The notes under the pieces were generated by a model. That model worked only from the letters and a program-made list of their open reading frames with translations, was not told where the DNA came from and did no database searches. From Frankiales bacterium (lineage in GTDB: Bacteria > Actinomycetota > Actinomycetes > Mycobacteriales > SCTD01): a DNA stretch of 23,710 bases. Both the position numbers and the translations under genes were made by a program. The stretch covers positions 1 to 23,710 of the forward strand of contig JAODNB010000111.1 in the NCBI GenBank assembly GCA_025464795.1, read 5' to 3'. How positions within the stretch are numbered: the first letter of the stretch is position 1; each line of letters starts with the position of its first letter. This document shows, piece by piece, positions 8,051 through 15,030 of this stretch.

Positions 8051-8668
8051 TCAGCGGACGGTCGACATGGGAGCGGACGCCTTTCCGGTCAGCAGCGGCC
8101 GTAGCCGCGTCGCTGAGAGTCGTCTCAGCAGCCGAGCCAGCAAAGGTGCGAAGGGCCGGACGACGACGAGCGCGACGAGCCCTCCTACGGCGAGACCCGC
8201 GACGACGTCGACGGGATAGTGCGCGCCGACATACACCCGGGCGGCAGCCATCAGCAGCGCGGCAGCCGCCGCGACCAGCCCGAGACGCCGGTGGACGAGT
8301 AGTAGCCCGACAGCGGCTGCGCCGGCCATCGTCGCGTGGTCGGACGGGAACGAGGCGTCGACGCTGCGATGAACCAGGACGAGCGCATGCGGAAGGCGCG
8401 TGTAGGGTCGCGGCTCATTGACGGCGTGCACGATCGGCTGGTTGATCGCCACCGCGAGCAGCACCCCCGCACCGGCCAGCAGCGACCGGGAGACGCTCAG
8501 CAGGTGCCCGCTGCGCCGCGCGAGCAGGTACCCAGCCAGGAGCAGCAGACCGAAAAAGACGATGCCGTAGCTGGCATACGCGACGACAGGTGCATGCAGC
8601 CAACTGGTGCTGCGGGCGAAGTGGTTCACGACGGTGAAGTCGTGCGTGTCGCCTGACGTGTGCAGCAC
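8051..8668 (-). CDS. PAP2-family phosphatase (undecaprenyl-diphosphatase-like)
   Basis: A 205-residue membrane protein with about five or six helices. The PAP2 signature parts are present: NEPRPY (R87, P88), then FPSDHA (P108-H111, the general acid/base His) and ARVYVGAHYPVDVVAG (R144, H150, D154). The Lys that usually opens the first motif, seven residues before the Arg, is Val here; many short bacterial family members share the variant INQ...RP form. The likely reaction is removal of a phosphate from undecaprenyl pyrophosphate or another lipid phosphate on the outer face of the membrane, as in BcrC-type enzymes. It is convergent with the DedA gene. Confidence 0.88.
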   Translation of the reverse strand: MLHTSGDTHDFTVVNHFARSTSWLHAPVVAYASYGIVFFGLLLLAGYLLARRSGHLLSVSRSLLAGAGVLLAVAINQPIVHAVNEPRPYTRLPHALVLVHRSVDASFPSDHATMAGAAAVGLLLVHRRLGLVAAAAALLMAAARVYVGAHYPVDVVAGLAVGGLVALVVVRPFAPLLARLLRRLSATRLRPLLTGKASAPMSTVR

Positions 8669-9145
8669 AGCGGCCCTCCGAGGATGGGAACGTCAGCGTA
8701 TGGATGTCCACATTAAGGCCCGATGAAGCGCCCCGGGGCCTCTGCGACGCTGACAGCCACAGCTGGCGGCCACTCACGGTGCAGCGCTGAAGGGAGGAGC
8801 AGCGCGGTGCAGGTCTTGGTGGTGGACGGCGCCGGCTTCGGCGAGACGTTCCCCGTAGCGGAGCGCGAGGCACCGGTTGCTCTGGTCTTCACTGAACGCG
8901 GCTGCGTTGATCGCGATACGCGGCCTTGGCGCGTACCGCCGTGTTGTCGGCGTGGAGAACTCTGTCGAGGAGCTGCGGCGGCGGGTCCGTTTGTACCGGC
9001 GCAGCTGGGCCTTCGGGGCTTGGCTCTCACCTGTCCCAGCTGGCCCGTCCCCCCGCTCGGTGGGCTCATCAAGGGATGGTCCTAGGACCTGTGTCTCGTT
9101 GTGCCCGGCCCAGACTTGGCTGGACAGTTCCCGCATCGAGCCGGC
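8669..9145. other. Gap between PAP2 and the secreted ASH protein; possible decayed ORF
   Basis: No gene is recognised in this stretch. One start deserves note: GTG 8807 is preceded by GGGAGGAG at good distance and opens with VQVLVVDGAGFGETFPVAER, with strong G/C third positions for about 40 codons. After that the coding look moves to another frame near 8915 (ALIAIRGLGAYRRVVGVENS, then VEELRRRVRLYRRSWAFGAW). This could be a small gene with one frameshift, or chance. No family was recognised in either part. The leader and promoter of the PAP2 gene should lie at the left end, reading leftwards. Confidence 0.35.
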
Positions 9146-10645
9146 ATGAGGCCAGCATCAACATTCGCGGGGGACCCCTTGAAGTCACGCATCTGCGAGA
9201 CCGGCAGCAGCGCGGACAGCAGTCTGCCCTTGAGACAGCGTGGAAGGCGAACGACGTTCACCTCCGCCGCGGCCGTGCTCCTGGCGGTCCCCGCCGTCGC
9301 GGCCGTGGTGCCGATGCCGTCGGCTTTCGCGGCTGTCGGGCTGACGCGAGCGGAGCTGCAGTCCGGCCAGCTCCGGCTTGAGGGTTCCGGTGCTGCTCCG
9401 AACCACCTCATTACCGTCACACCCGGCAGCGTGACTGGGACGAGCGACAGCAACGGTGCGTTCAAGATCCAGTCCTCGCCCTACACGTCAGGGACCTGCC
9501 AGGTCAGCGTCAGCGACGGGACCACGACCTCGTCGGCGACCCTCACCGGCTGCACCGTGTCCTCACCAGCCCCTGCACCTGCGCCAGCCCCGGCCCCAGC
9601 GCCGGCACCCGCCCCCGCTCCGGTGCTGACCGGTCCACGTATCGCCTTCTCCCCTGCGTCGCTCACCTTCCCGGCTCAGACCGTCGGGACGACCAGCGCC
9701 GGTCAAGTCGTCACTGTCACCAACACGGGCACAGCGGCGCTCTTCTTCAACCGGGTCTCGACCACGGGGATCGCCGACCTGGACTACACCCTCACCAACG
9801 ACCAGTGCGTCGGGCTGAGCATCGCCGCGGGCGCCTCCTGCACCGAGACGGTCGACTTCCATCCGTCCGCGGACGGCAGCCGTCCACTCACCGTCCTCTT
9901 CACGGACAACGCCCCAGCCAGCCCACAGGCGCTGCCCGTCAACGGGACAGGCTCGCCAGCAGGGACCGGGCCGACGCCACTCACGTTCGATCTCAGCGGC
10001 ACCCCGTCGTGCACCAACGGCAACCTCTGCGACTTCAACGGCGGGTCGTCGCTGATCACCGGCAACTTCTTCGCCGGCCTGCTCAACGGCCGCGGCGGAA
10101 CCGCCCCCTACCGCTACGCCGCCACCGGGCTGCCCGCCGGGTTGGCGGTCACGCCAACCGGGTTGCTGTCTGGGGTCCTGCCGACCACGACGGGAACGCC
10201 ACTGTTCACCGCGACCGTCACCGACGCCACGGGTGCGGTCTTCTCACAACCGTTCAGCCTCACCCTCGGCAATTCCCCCACCGCTGGTGACCCGGCCTGC
10301 CAGAAGGCCCCCGGCGGGAAGGAAGCCCTCACCGGCCCGGCCCTCGCCGGCAAGACCCCCAGCGGCCAGGCCATCGCGGACGAGTCACGGCTCACGGCCT
10401 GCGGCGGCTACACGATCCTGAACGTGTCGGTCAGCAACGTGAACCTCCCGGACGGGACCGTCCTGTGGGTATACCTCGGCGGAGGGGCGGTCGGCACCGT
10501 GACCCTGCGATCCGGCACGGCCACGATGCGGCCTTTCAACCTGGGCGGTGTCGCCCCCCGGTTCGCCTCAGTCAGCGTCATCAACGGGCCACCGCCGATC
10601 GTCCCCACGCAGTCGACGATTGTGTCGGGCGGCAACTTCACCTGA
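9146..10645 (+). CDS. Secreted protein with Pro-Ala linker, ASH domain and Ig-like domain
   Basis: About 499 residues from ATG 9146. GTG 9101 upstream and TTG 9179, which has GGGGGA upstream, are in-frame alternatives; all keep the signal peptide. A basic stretch RQRGRRTTF precedes a hydrophobic core and a probable cleavage after PSAFA. A first beta-rich domain with a Cys pair (TSGTCQV, TLTGCTV) is followed by nine Pro-Ala pairs (9566-9619). Next comes an ASH/choice-of-anchor D-type domain (IAFSPASLTFPAQTVGTTSA, VVTVTNTGTAALFF, GASCTETVDFHPS), and then a putative Ig-like (He_PIG) domain (GGTAPYRYAATGLPAGLAV). The end has one further Cys pair. No sortase motif or terminal anchor is seen, so it is probably released or held non-covalently. 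An adhesive or structural surface role is inference. Confidence 0.82.
   Translation: MRPASTFAGDPLKSRICETGSSADSSLPLRQRGRRTTFTSAAAVLLAVPAVAAVVPMPSAFAAVGLTRAELQSGQLRLEGSGAAPNHLITVTPGSVTGTSDSNGAFKIQSSPYTSGTCQVSVSDGTTTSSATLTGCTVSSPAPAPAPAPAPAPAPAPAPVLTGPRIAFSPASLTFPAQTVGTTSAGQVVTVTNTGTAALFFNRVSTTGIADLDYTLTNDQCVGLSIAAGASCTETVDFHPSADGSRPLTVLFTDNAPASPQALPVNGTGSPAGTGPTPLTFDLSGTPSCTNGNLCDFNGGSSLITGNFFAGLLNGRGGTAPYRYAATGLPAGLAVTPTGLLSGVLPTTTGTPLFTATVTDATGAVFSQPFSLTLGNSPTAGDPACQKAPGGKEALTGPALAGKTPSGQAIADESRLTACGGYTILNVSVSNVNLPDGTVLWVYLGGGAVGTVTLRSGTATMRPFNLGGVAPRFASVSVINGPPPIVPTQSTIVSGGNFT
9566..9619 (+). repeat. (Pro-Ala)9 codon repeat
   Basis: Nine consecutive Pro-Ala codon pairs form an extended linker between the first domain and the ASH domain. 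Codons vary at third positions (CCA/CCT/CCG/CCC and GCC/GCA/GCG/GCT), so the repeat is kept at protein level rather than being a recent DNA slippage product. Confidence 0.9.
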
Positions 10646-10671
10646 CCGCGCGCCATCAGGCCCCCCGCCAC

Positions 10672-10701
10672 GCCGCCGCCGGTTCCCCCACCGGCGGCGG
10701 C
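10672..10701 (+). terminator. Terminator hairpin after the secreted ASH protein gene
   Basis: GCCGCCGCCGG and CCGGCGGCGGC make a perfect 11-bp GC stem with an 8-base loop, starting 27 bases after the stop. No T-run follows, in keeping with many actinobacterial terminators. Confidence 0.7.
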
Positions 10702-10778
10702 TGTGAACTGGGCTGAACGCGGTCATCCGGCTACGGCAGGGAAAGACCAGCCTAGCGCCAGGCAACATCAGCGGCGCC

Positions 10779-10985
10779 ATGATGATCCAGGCCACCGTGC
10801 CCTCCGCGCTCGGGTTGCTGTTCACGCGGTGGATGTTCGACAGCCTGCTCATCCTGGCTGTCGTTGCGACCCTCGCGTCCGTCGTCCACCTGCTCGTGCT
10901 GTTCCGTCGCGACCCCGAAGCGGCCGCTGTTCGCGGACGGCTTTACCTGGCATTCGCGGCCGCACTCGTCGCCGACCTCAACTAG
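10779..10985 (+). CDS. Small membrane protein, unknown function
   Basis: A 68-residue reading frame from ATG 10779 (ATG 10782 is an alternative). It has high G/C at third positions and a convincing transmembrane helix at about 18-43 (MFDSLLILAVVATLASVVHL), flanked by RR, plus a second weakly hydrophobic stretch at the C-terminus (LYLAFAAALVADL). The ribosome site is poor. It follows the terminator of the ASH protein gene and has no recognisable relatives. Confidence 0.5.
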   Translation: MMIQATVPSALGLLFTRWMFDSLLILAVVATLASVVHLLVLFRRDPEAAAVRGRLYLAFAAALVADLN

Positions 10986-11275
10986 GCCTACGGAGTTCAG
11001 CCTTGGCTTTGCCCGTCAGAAGAGGAGCAGGACGCCGGCAACGATGAGAGCACCAGCCCCGCCAAGCAGACGGACACCAGCACAGCTGCGGGCACCTGGC
11101 CCGTCGCTGTCTAGCTTGCGAAGCGGGCTGGCAGTGGGTGCCCGTGTAGACCGGGGCGTGGGAGCCGGTTCCGCCTCACCCACCCTGGTTTCCGCGTCTG
11201 CCGCCGAGGTCTTAGGACTATCGTCCCTCCGTCTGGGACTGTCTTCAGCCGTCTGACCCTCCGACAGTGCAGGGA
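10986..11275. other. Gap upstream of the RTX gene; possible minus-strand membrane-tail remnant
   Basis: No intact gene is seen. On the minus strand a frame ending at 11016 closes with a hydrophobic tail (VRLLGGAGALIVAGVLLLF) just before its stop, preceded by Thr/Pro/Ala-rich sequence, like the C-terminus of a membrane-anchored surface protein. The frame has no credible start before it runs antisense into the RTX gene, so at most a 3' remnant is left. The promoter of the RTX gene should lie in the right half; I could not assign -35 and -10 boxes. Confidence 0.3.
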
Positions 11276-11293
11276 CGGCCCGACGACGGGCCG
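11276..11293 (+). promoter_or_regulatory. Hairpin in the RTX gene leader
   Basis: CGGCCCG and CGGGCCG form a perfect 7-bp stem with an ACGA loop. It ends ten bases before the AAGGAG ribosome site of the RTX gene. It may shield or stabilise the leader, or be a terminator for an upstream transcript. Confidence 0.45.
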
Positions 11294-11316
11294 GAGCCAG
11301 AACCAAGGAGCCCCCC

Positions 11317-12189
11317 ATGTCCCGTAACCGTCTACTCGGCCTTGCGCTCGCCGCGCCCCTCGCGGTGTTCGCCGCCCACCCCGCGGTCGCGTCTGCCTCG
11401 GCCACCCCGACGTGTGACGGGCACCGCGCGACGACGGTCGTAACCAGCCACAGCCCGCACGTCGTCAACGGCACCAGCCACGGCGACGTCATCGTCGTGA
11501 CCGCTGCCGGGCATGTCGTCAACGCCGGAGCCGGCAACGACATCCTCTGTGGCTCCGCCGGTAACGACACCCTCAACGGCGGCACCGGCAACGACCGCAT
11601 CGAAGGACTTGGCGGCAACGACACGGAGCACGGCAACGCTGACAACGACACCCTGGACGGGCAGGCCGGGAGTGACACCCTCGACGGTGACGCCGGTGAT
11701 GACCACCTCAACGGTGGGGACGGCAACGACGTCGAGAACGGCGGCGACGGCATCGACGTCGAGCACGGCAACGCCGGCGCGGACACCCTGAACGGCCAGG
11801 CGGGCAACGACACTCTCGACGGGGACACCGGTGATGACCACCTCAACGGGGGCGACGGCAACGACGTCGAGAACGGCGCCGACGGCAACGACACTGAACA
11901 CGGCAACGCCGGTGCAGACACCCTCAACGGCCAAGCCGGCAACGACACCCTCGACGGGGACATCGGCGACGACCACGTGAACGGCGGCGATGGTGCCGAC
12001 CACCTGTCCGGTGGCGACGGCAACGACAGCCTGGACGGCGGGCAGGGCAGCGACGTCGACAACGGCGGTCGTGGCTCTGATGAGTTCAGCAGCGACAGCA
12101 ACGACGACGTCCAGGACGACTCTTCCGACGACAGCTCCAGCGGCTCGGACCACGGCTCTGACAGCGGCGGTTCCGGCTCCGACGGCTGA
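11317..12189 (+). CDS. Secreted RTX-like calcium-binding repeat protein
   Basis: A 290-residue exported protein starting at ATG 11317 with AAGGAG upstream. A signal peptide (RLLGLALAAPLAVFAAHPAV, cleavage near ASA) is followed by a short domain with two Cys. From about residue 65 to 250 there are some twenty nonapeptides of the RTX form (GGDGNDxLx, GNDTLNG, GDDHLNG). Such repeats fold as a parallel beta-roll that binds a calcium ion at each turn. The last 40 residues are an acidic Asp/Ser/Gly tail. Within the array, five nonapeptides make a 45-residue unit present three times. Unlike Gram-negative RTX toxins, export is by the Sec signal peptide and no enzyme domain is attached. A calcium-dependent surface or matrix role is inference. 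Confidence 0.88.
   Translation: MSRNRLLGLALAAPLAVFAAHPAVASASATPTCDGHRATTVVTSHSPHVVNGTSHGDVIVVTAAGHVVNAGAGNDILCGSAGNDTLNGGTGNDRIEGLGGNDTEHGNADNDTLDGQAGSDTLDGDAGDDHLNGGDGNDVENGGDGIDVEHGNAGADTLNGQAGNDTLDGDTGDDHLNGGDGNDVENGADGNDTEHGNAGADTLNGQAGNDTLDGDIGDDHVNGGDGADHLSGGDGNDSLDGGQGSDVDNGGRGSDEFSSDSNDDVQDDSSDDSSSGSDHGSDSGGSGSDG
11626..12030 (+). repeat. Three tandem 135-bp units inside the RTX gene
   Basis: Units begin at 11626, 11761 and 11896, each opening with codons for Glu-His-Gly-Asn-Ala and holding five nonapeptides. Units two and three are nearly identical for about 100 bases, while unit one and the end of unit three are more diverged. This points to recent unit duplication and possible length variation between strains. 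Confidence 0.85.
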
Positions 12190-12205
12190 CAACCCGCGCC
12201 TTAGC

Positions 12206-12236
12206 GACGCCACCACCCCAAGCGGGTGGTGGCGTC
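12206..12236 (+). terminator. Strong terminator hairpin after the RTX gene
   Basis: GACGCCACCACCC and GGGTGGTGGCGTC form a perfect 13-bp stem with a 5-base loop, 17 bases after the RTX stop codon. A CCTCGCTTG tail follows with no T-run. Confidence 0.85.
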
Positions 12237-12339
12237 CTCGCTTGTCCAGGAACCGGAGAGCACACGCGGGGACTCAGCGACTGCCGAGCGCGCCCTCAGA
12301 TGTTGGGGGCGTCTGGAGCACGTCCGACGCCAGCGCGGC

Positions 12340-12720
12340 GACCCCGACCCTTTGGCTTCACACCAGCCTCGAACCCGACGGTGTAGGCGGCCATGGACAG
12401 GGACCCCTACGCGTAGCCGTCGATGAGGACCTCAGTGCTGTCGCCCCCGGCAGCGCCTGCGAGGCCGTCGAGGTACAGCGCCGGCAGGGGGTGATCGGGT
12501 GTTGGGACGGCGAGACGGAAGTCGCGGCGACCGTCCAGCGTCGCGAACTCGGGCGGGTCGGTGAGCATCTGCTGCTCGGCCCACCTGTCCCTCGGGGTCC
12601 GCCTGTCCCCGCCGCGCGAGTCGGGCGTCATCGTCATCGGTTCCGCAACGTCGTGCACAACCTTGGCGGGATGAACGGGGACCTCGTCGACAACGGCTAT
12701 GAGCTCTCCAGAGGCATACC
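12340..12720 (-). pseudogene. LigB-type extradiol dioxygenase remnant (DODA/YgiD-like C-terminal half)
   Basis: The minus strand holds the C-terminal half of an extradiol ring-cleavage dioxygenase of the 4,5-DOPA dioxygenase type. PAKVVHDVAEPM sits where the family has SGNVVHNL. It is followed by DRWAEQQMLTDP, RRDFRLAVPTPDHPLPALYL (family: A-x-P-T-P-D-H-F/Y-L-P-L-L-Y) and STEVLIDGYA. The next codon is TAG (12413-12415 region), after which the same frame resumes with GSLSMAAYTVGFEAG, the normal family ending GYxxGSLSM. So there is a nonsense codon inside a conserved motif. The N-terminal half with the metal ligands is missing. The exact upstream limit is unclear. Confidence 0.6.
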
Positions 12721-13098
12721 TGCATGCAGAACTCGCCAACCACCCTCTGGCCCTCAGCGGCTTCACCCTGCTGAAAGACCGCGGCCGGGCCGAGTTGCAC
12801 GAACCCGACTGCTCGCGGTACTCAAGGCAGGCAACGAGGACCCCAACGCCTTTCGCGCGACCAGCCGGAACCTCGTTGCACAAGCCCGGGTCTGACACTC
12901 CTGAGCACTGGCACGGGAAGCAATCCGACGACCCAGGTTGAGGAGGAGGGCAACCAGCCTCAGACGTGCTGTGGCGGCCACGAACTCTGCGGCGCCGGTG
13001 GCGCCAGGCCACTTTTCCCCGAGTGCCCAGGCGCTGCGCATCGAAGTCAGGGCGTCCTTCCTGACGCCGCCGCTCACGAGCTGAGATGACATTCAGTG
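12721..13098. other. Non-coding or decayed stretch between the dioxygenase remnant and the aquaporin
   Basis: No intact gene is visible. On the plus strand at about 12735-12895 a frame-shifted pair of segments (ELANHPLALSGFTLLKDRG; then NEDPNAFRATSRNLVAQ) faintly recalls the start of a uracil phosphoribosyltransferase (HPL...LTxLRD...FR...LxxxL). This is too short and broken to call. The rest shows no protein-like frame, repeats or hairpins that I can support. Confidence 0.3.
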
Positions 13099-13893
13099 TT
13101 ATCGCGGTGCGGTCGGTAGGGAGCTGCCCAGGGTGCTTGGGTAGTTGGGGTCGTGGAAGAGCTTGGCTGTCAGGACGTGGGTCGTCTTCAACAGCGCATA
13201 CAGACTGACCGCCACTGCTGCTCCGAGCAGGGGGCCGAGAACATAGATCCAGTACGGGGTCGCGTGGGGTGCGAGCAGAGCGGGGCCGAAGCTCCGTGCG
13301 GGGTTGAGGCTGGTCCCGGTATACGGAGCGCCCCGCCACACCAGGATAGCGATCAGCGGCCACAGCACCAAAGGCGTCCACCGGGTGTAGCGCGCACTGC
13401 TCGTCATCAACAGGATGGTGGTGATGAGCGTGGCGGTCATGAGCGCTTCGATCAGCAGTGCAGCTGGGTCGCTGGTGCCGCGGCCCGGCGCCGTCGCCCC
13501 CAGGTTGACGGCCGTCGCTTCCGAGCCCCACAGCGAGCGGACCAACAATGTCCCGAGGATCGCGCCGGCCATCTGGCTGAGGACGTAACCGGCGAGGTCG
13601 TGGGGGTGCACCTTTCGCTGGGTCCAGAAGGCGAGGGTCACGACCGGGTTCAGGTGCGCGCCGCTGCGCCGACCCAGAGGGCTGATCGCGACGAGACTGC
13701 CCGTACCGGCGAACATGAGGCCGGTCAGCAGCAGCCTGTGGGACGTCCCCAGCCCGGTGAAGGGGGTGCTCGGTCCGAAGTCCAGACAGACCGCGGACAA
13801 TCCGCCGAGAAGCAGTAGCGCCGTACCGAGGAGCTCGCATGTCCACTCGATGAGGTGCCAGCCACCGACGGCTGGCTGCGGTTCAGTGGGCAC
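13099..13893 (-). CDS. Aquaporin/MIP-family channel with NPV first box
   Basis: A 264-residue MIP-family channel with six hydrophobic helices and two re-entrant half-helices. The second box is canonical (SLNPARS, N197-R200, the Arg being the selectivity-filter residue). The first reads AHLNPVVTLAFW (N82-P83-V84), with Val replacing the usual Ala. Other family marks are ISPLGRRSGAHLNP, DLAGYVLSQMAGAILGTLL and PYWIYVLGPLLGAAVAV. It should pass water or small neutral solutes across the cytoplasmic membrane. It reads away from the glucose dehydrogenase gene, with 90 bases between them. The unusual NPV box may alter selectivity; that is inference. Confidence 0.9.
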   Translation of the reverse strand: MPTEPQPAVGGWHLIEWTCELLGTALLLLGGLSAVCLDFGPSTPFTGLGTSHRLLLTGLMFAGTGSLVAISPLGRRSGAHLNPVVTLAFWTQRKVHPHDLAGYVLSQMAGAILGTLLVRSLWGSEATAVNLGATAPGRGTSDPAALLIEALMTATLITTILLMTSSARYTRWTPLVLWPLIAILVWRGAPYTGTSLNPARSFGPALLAPHATPYWIYVLGPLLGAAVAVSLYALLKTTHVLTAKLFHDPNYPSTLGSSLPTAPR

Positions 13894-13947
13894 TTCTGCA
13901 TCGTCGTACAGCGTGCCGTCCGCGGATACTGGGCAGGGCCAAACTGA

Positions 13948-13964
13948 GGCCGCACCCTGCGGCC
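13948..13964. promoter_or_regulatory. Inverted repeat in the aquaporin/glucose dehydrogenase intergenic region
   Basis: GGCCGC and GCGGCC flank a 5-base centre in the 90-base region between the two divergent genes, ten bases before the GAGGAG ribosome site of the dehydrogenase gene. It could be an operator or a leader hairpin. The evidence is only its symmetry and position. Confidence 0.3.
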
Positions 13965-13983
13965 GCTCGATCGAGGAGTTCGT

Positions 13984-15030
13984 GTGCGCGCGCTAGCTGT
14001 CACCCCTGGGAAGAAGAACTCTCTGGCGCTCGTAGACGTCCCAGAGCCCGACTCCTCCGAAGGCTCGGTGCTCGTTGAGGGCCTTGCGGTCGGGTTGTGC
14101 GGCACCGACGTTGAGATCGTCTCCGGCGGGTACGGCCAGGCCCCGCCCGGTCACGACGTGCTCGTCCTCGGTCACGAGAACCTTGGTCGCGTCCAGCAGG
14201 CGCCGGCGGGGGCGGCCGTTGAGGAGGGCGATCTCGTCGTCGGCATCGTGCGCCGACCCGACCCCGTCCCGTGCAAGGCGTGCGCGGCCGGCGAGTGGGA
14301 CATGTGCCGCAACGGTCAGTACACCGAGCACGGGATCATGCGCCTGGATGGCTTCGCACGCGAGTTCTGGCGCGCGGAGCCCGACGCGATGGTCACGCTC
14401 GACGCCTCGCTGTCCGAGGTGGGGGTGCTGCTGGAGCCCACGACGATCGTGGCGAAGGCCTGGGAGCAGGTGCAGCGGATCGGGGATCGGGCGTTCCACG
14501 ACCCGCACGTCGCGATCGTCACAGGCGCCGGCCCCGTTGGGCTGCTTGCGGCGCTCCTCGGCGTGCAGCGTGGTCTCGAGGTGCACGTCTTCGATCGTGT
14601 CACCGACGGCCCGAAGCCGGACCTCGTCCGCGCGCTTGGAGCCACCTACCACCACGACTCTGTCCCGGACTCCGGAGTCATGGCTGACGTCACTATCGAG
14701 TGCACCGGCGTGGCCCAGGTGATTGCTGACGTCATCAGCAACAGCGCTCCCGACGCGATCACGTGTCTCACCGGCGTTTCCACTCCCGGGTCGCCGCTGC
14801 CGTTCGACCTCGGCGGCTGGAACCGCGGCGCTGTGTTGGGCAACGACGTCGTCTTCGGAACGGTCAACGCCAACCGCCGGCACTACGAGGCAGCAGCGGC
14901 GGCGCTGAAGATCGCCGACCAGGACTGGCTCAGCCGCCTCATCACCCGCAGGGTCGGCCTCGCGTCCTACAGCGAGGCCTTCGCGCGCCGGCCAGACGAC
15001 GTGAAGGTCGTCCTGGACTTGCAGGCATGA
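13984..15030 (+). CDS. Zinc-dependent glucose 1-dehydrogenase (MDR family)
   Basis: A 348-residue medium-chain dehydrogenase starting at GTG 13984, with GAGGAG upstream. Catalytic zinc ligands are present: C39 in GLCGTDVEI, and H64-E65 in LVLGHENLG. The structural zinc region is VPCKACAAGEWDMC (C97, C100, C108), followed by RNGQYTEHGI. E151 in LLEPTTIVAKAWEQ is the typical glucose-dehydrogenase Glu. The Rossmann motif is TGAGPVGLLAALLG (181-186), followed by VHVFDRVTDGPKPDLVRALG and a glucose-dehydrogenase C-terminal domain (NDVVFGTVNANRRHYEAA). The reaction is oxidation of glucose to gluconolactone with NAD(P)+. Its stop overlaps the start of the GH15 gene (ATGA), so the two are translationally coupled. 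Confidence 0.9.
   Translation: MRALAVTPGKKNSLALVDVPEPDSSEGSVLVEGLAVGLCGTDVEIVSGGYGQAPPGHDVLVLGHENLGRVQQAPAGAAVEEGDLVVGIVRRPDPVPCKACAAGEWDMCRNGQYTEHGIMRLDGFAREFWRAEPDAMVTLDASLSEVGVLLEPTTIVAKAWEQVQRIGDRAFHDPHVAIVTGAGPVGLLAALLGVQRGLEVHVFDRVTDGPKPDLVRALGATYHHDSVPDSGVMADVTIECTGVAQVIADVISNSAPDAITCLTGVSTPGSPLPFDLGGWNRGAVLGNDVVFGTVNANRRHYEAAAAALKIADQDWLSRLITRRVGLASYSEAFARRPDDVKVVLDLQA

Noticed and set aside
11626..12030. Tandem repeats as a possible CRISPR array
   Set aside because: The units are contiguous coding repeats without unique spacers.
11332..12216. Long open frame antisense to the RTX gene
   Set aside because: It is made of mirrored RTX codons (Val/Ala-rich repeats) and has no start signal; an effect of the repeat and GC content.
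12735..12895. Uracil phosphoribosyltransferase remnant
   Set aside because: Only a faint similarity in two short shifted segments; not enough to call a pseudogene.
12407..13846. Long minus-strand frame of 479 codons
   Set aside because: It overlaps the aquaporin gene out of frame on the same strand; only its last 100 codons are real sequence, and these belong to the dioxygenase remnant.
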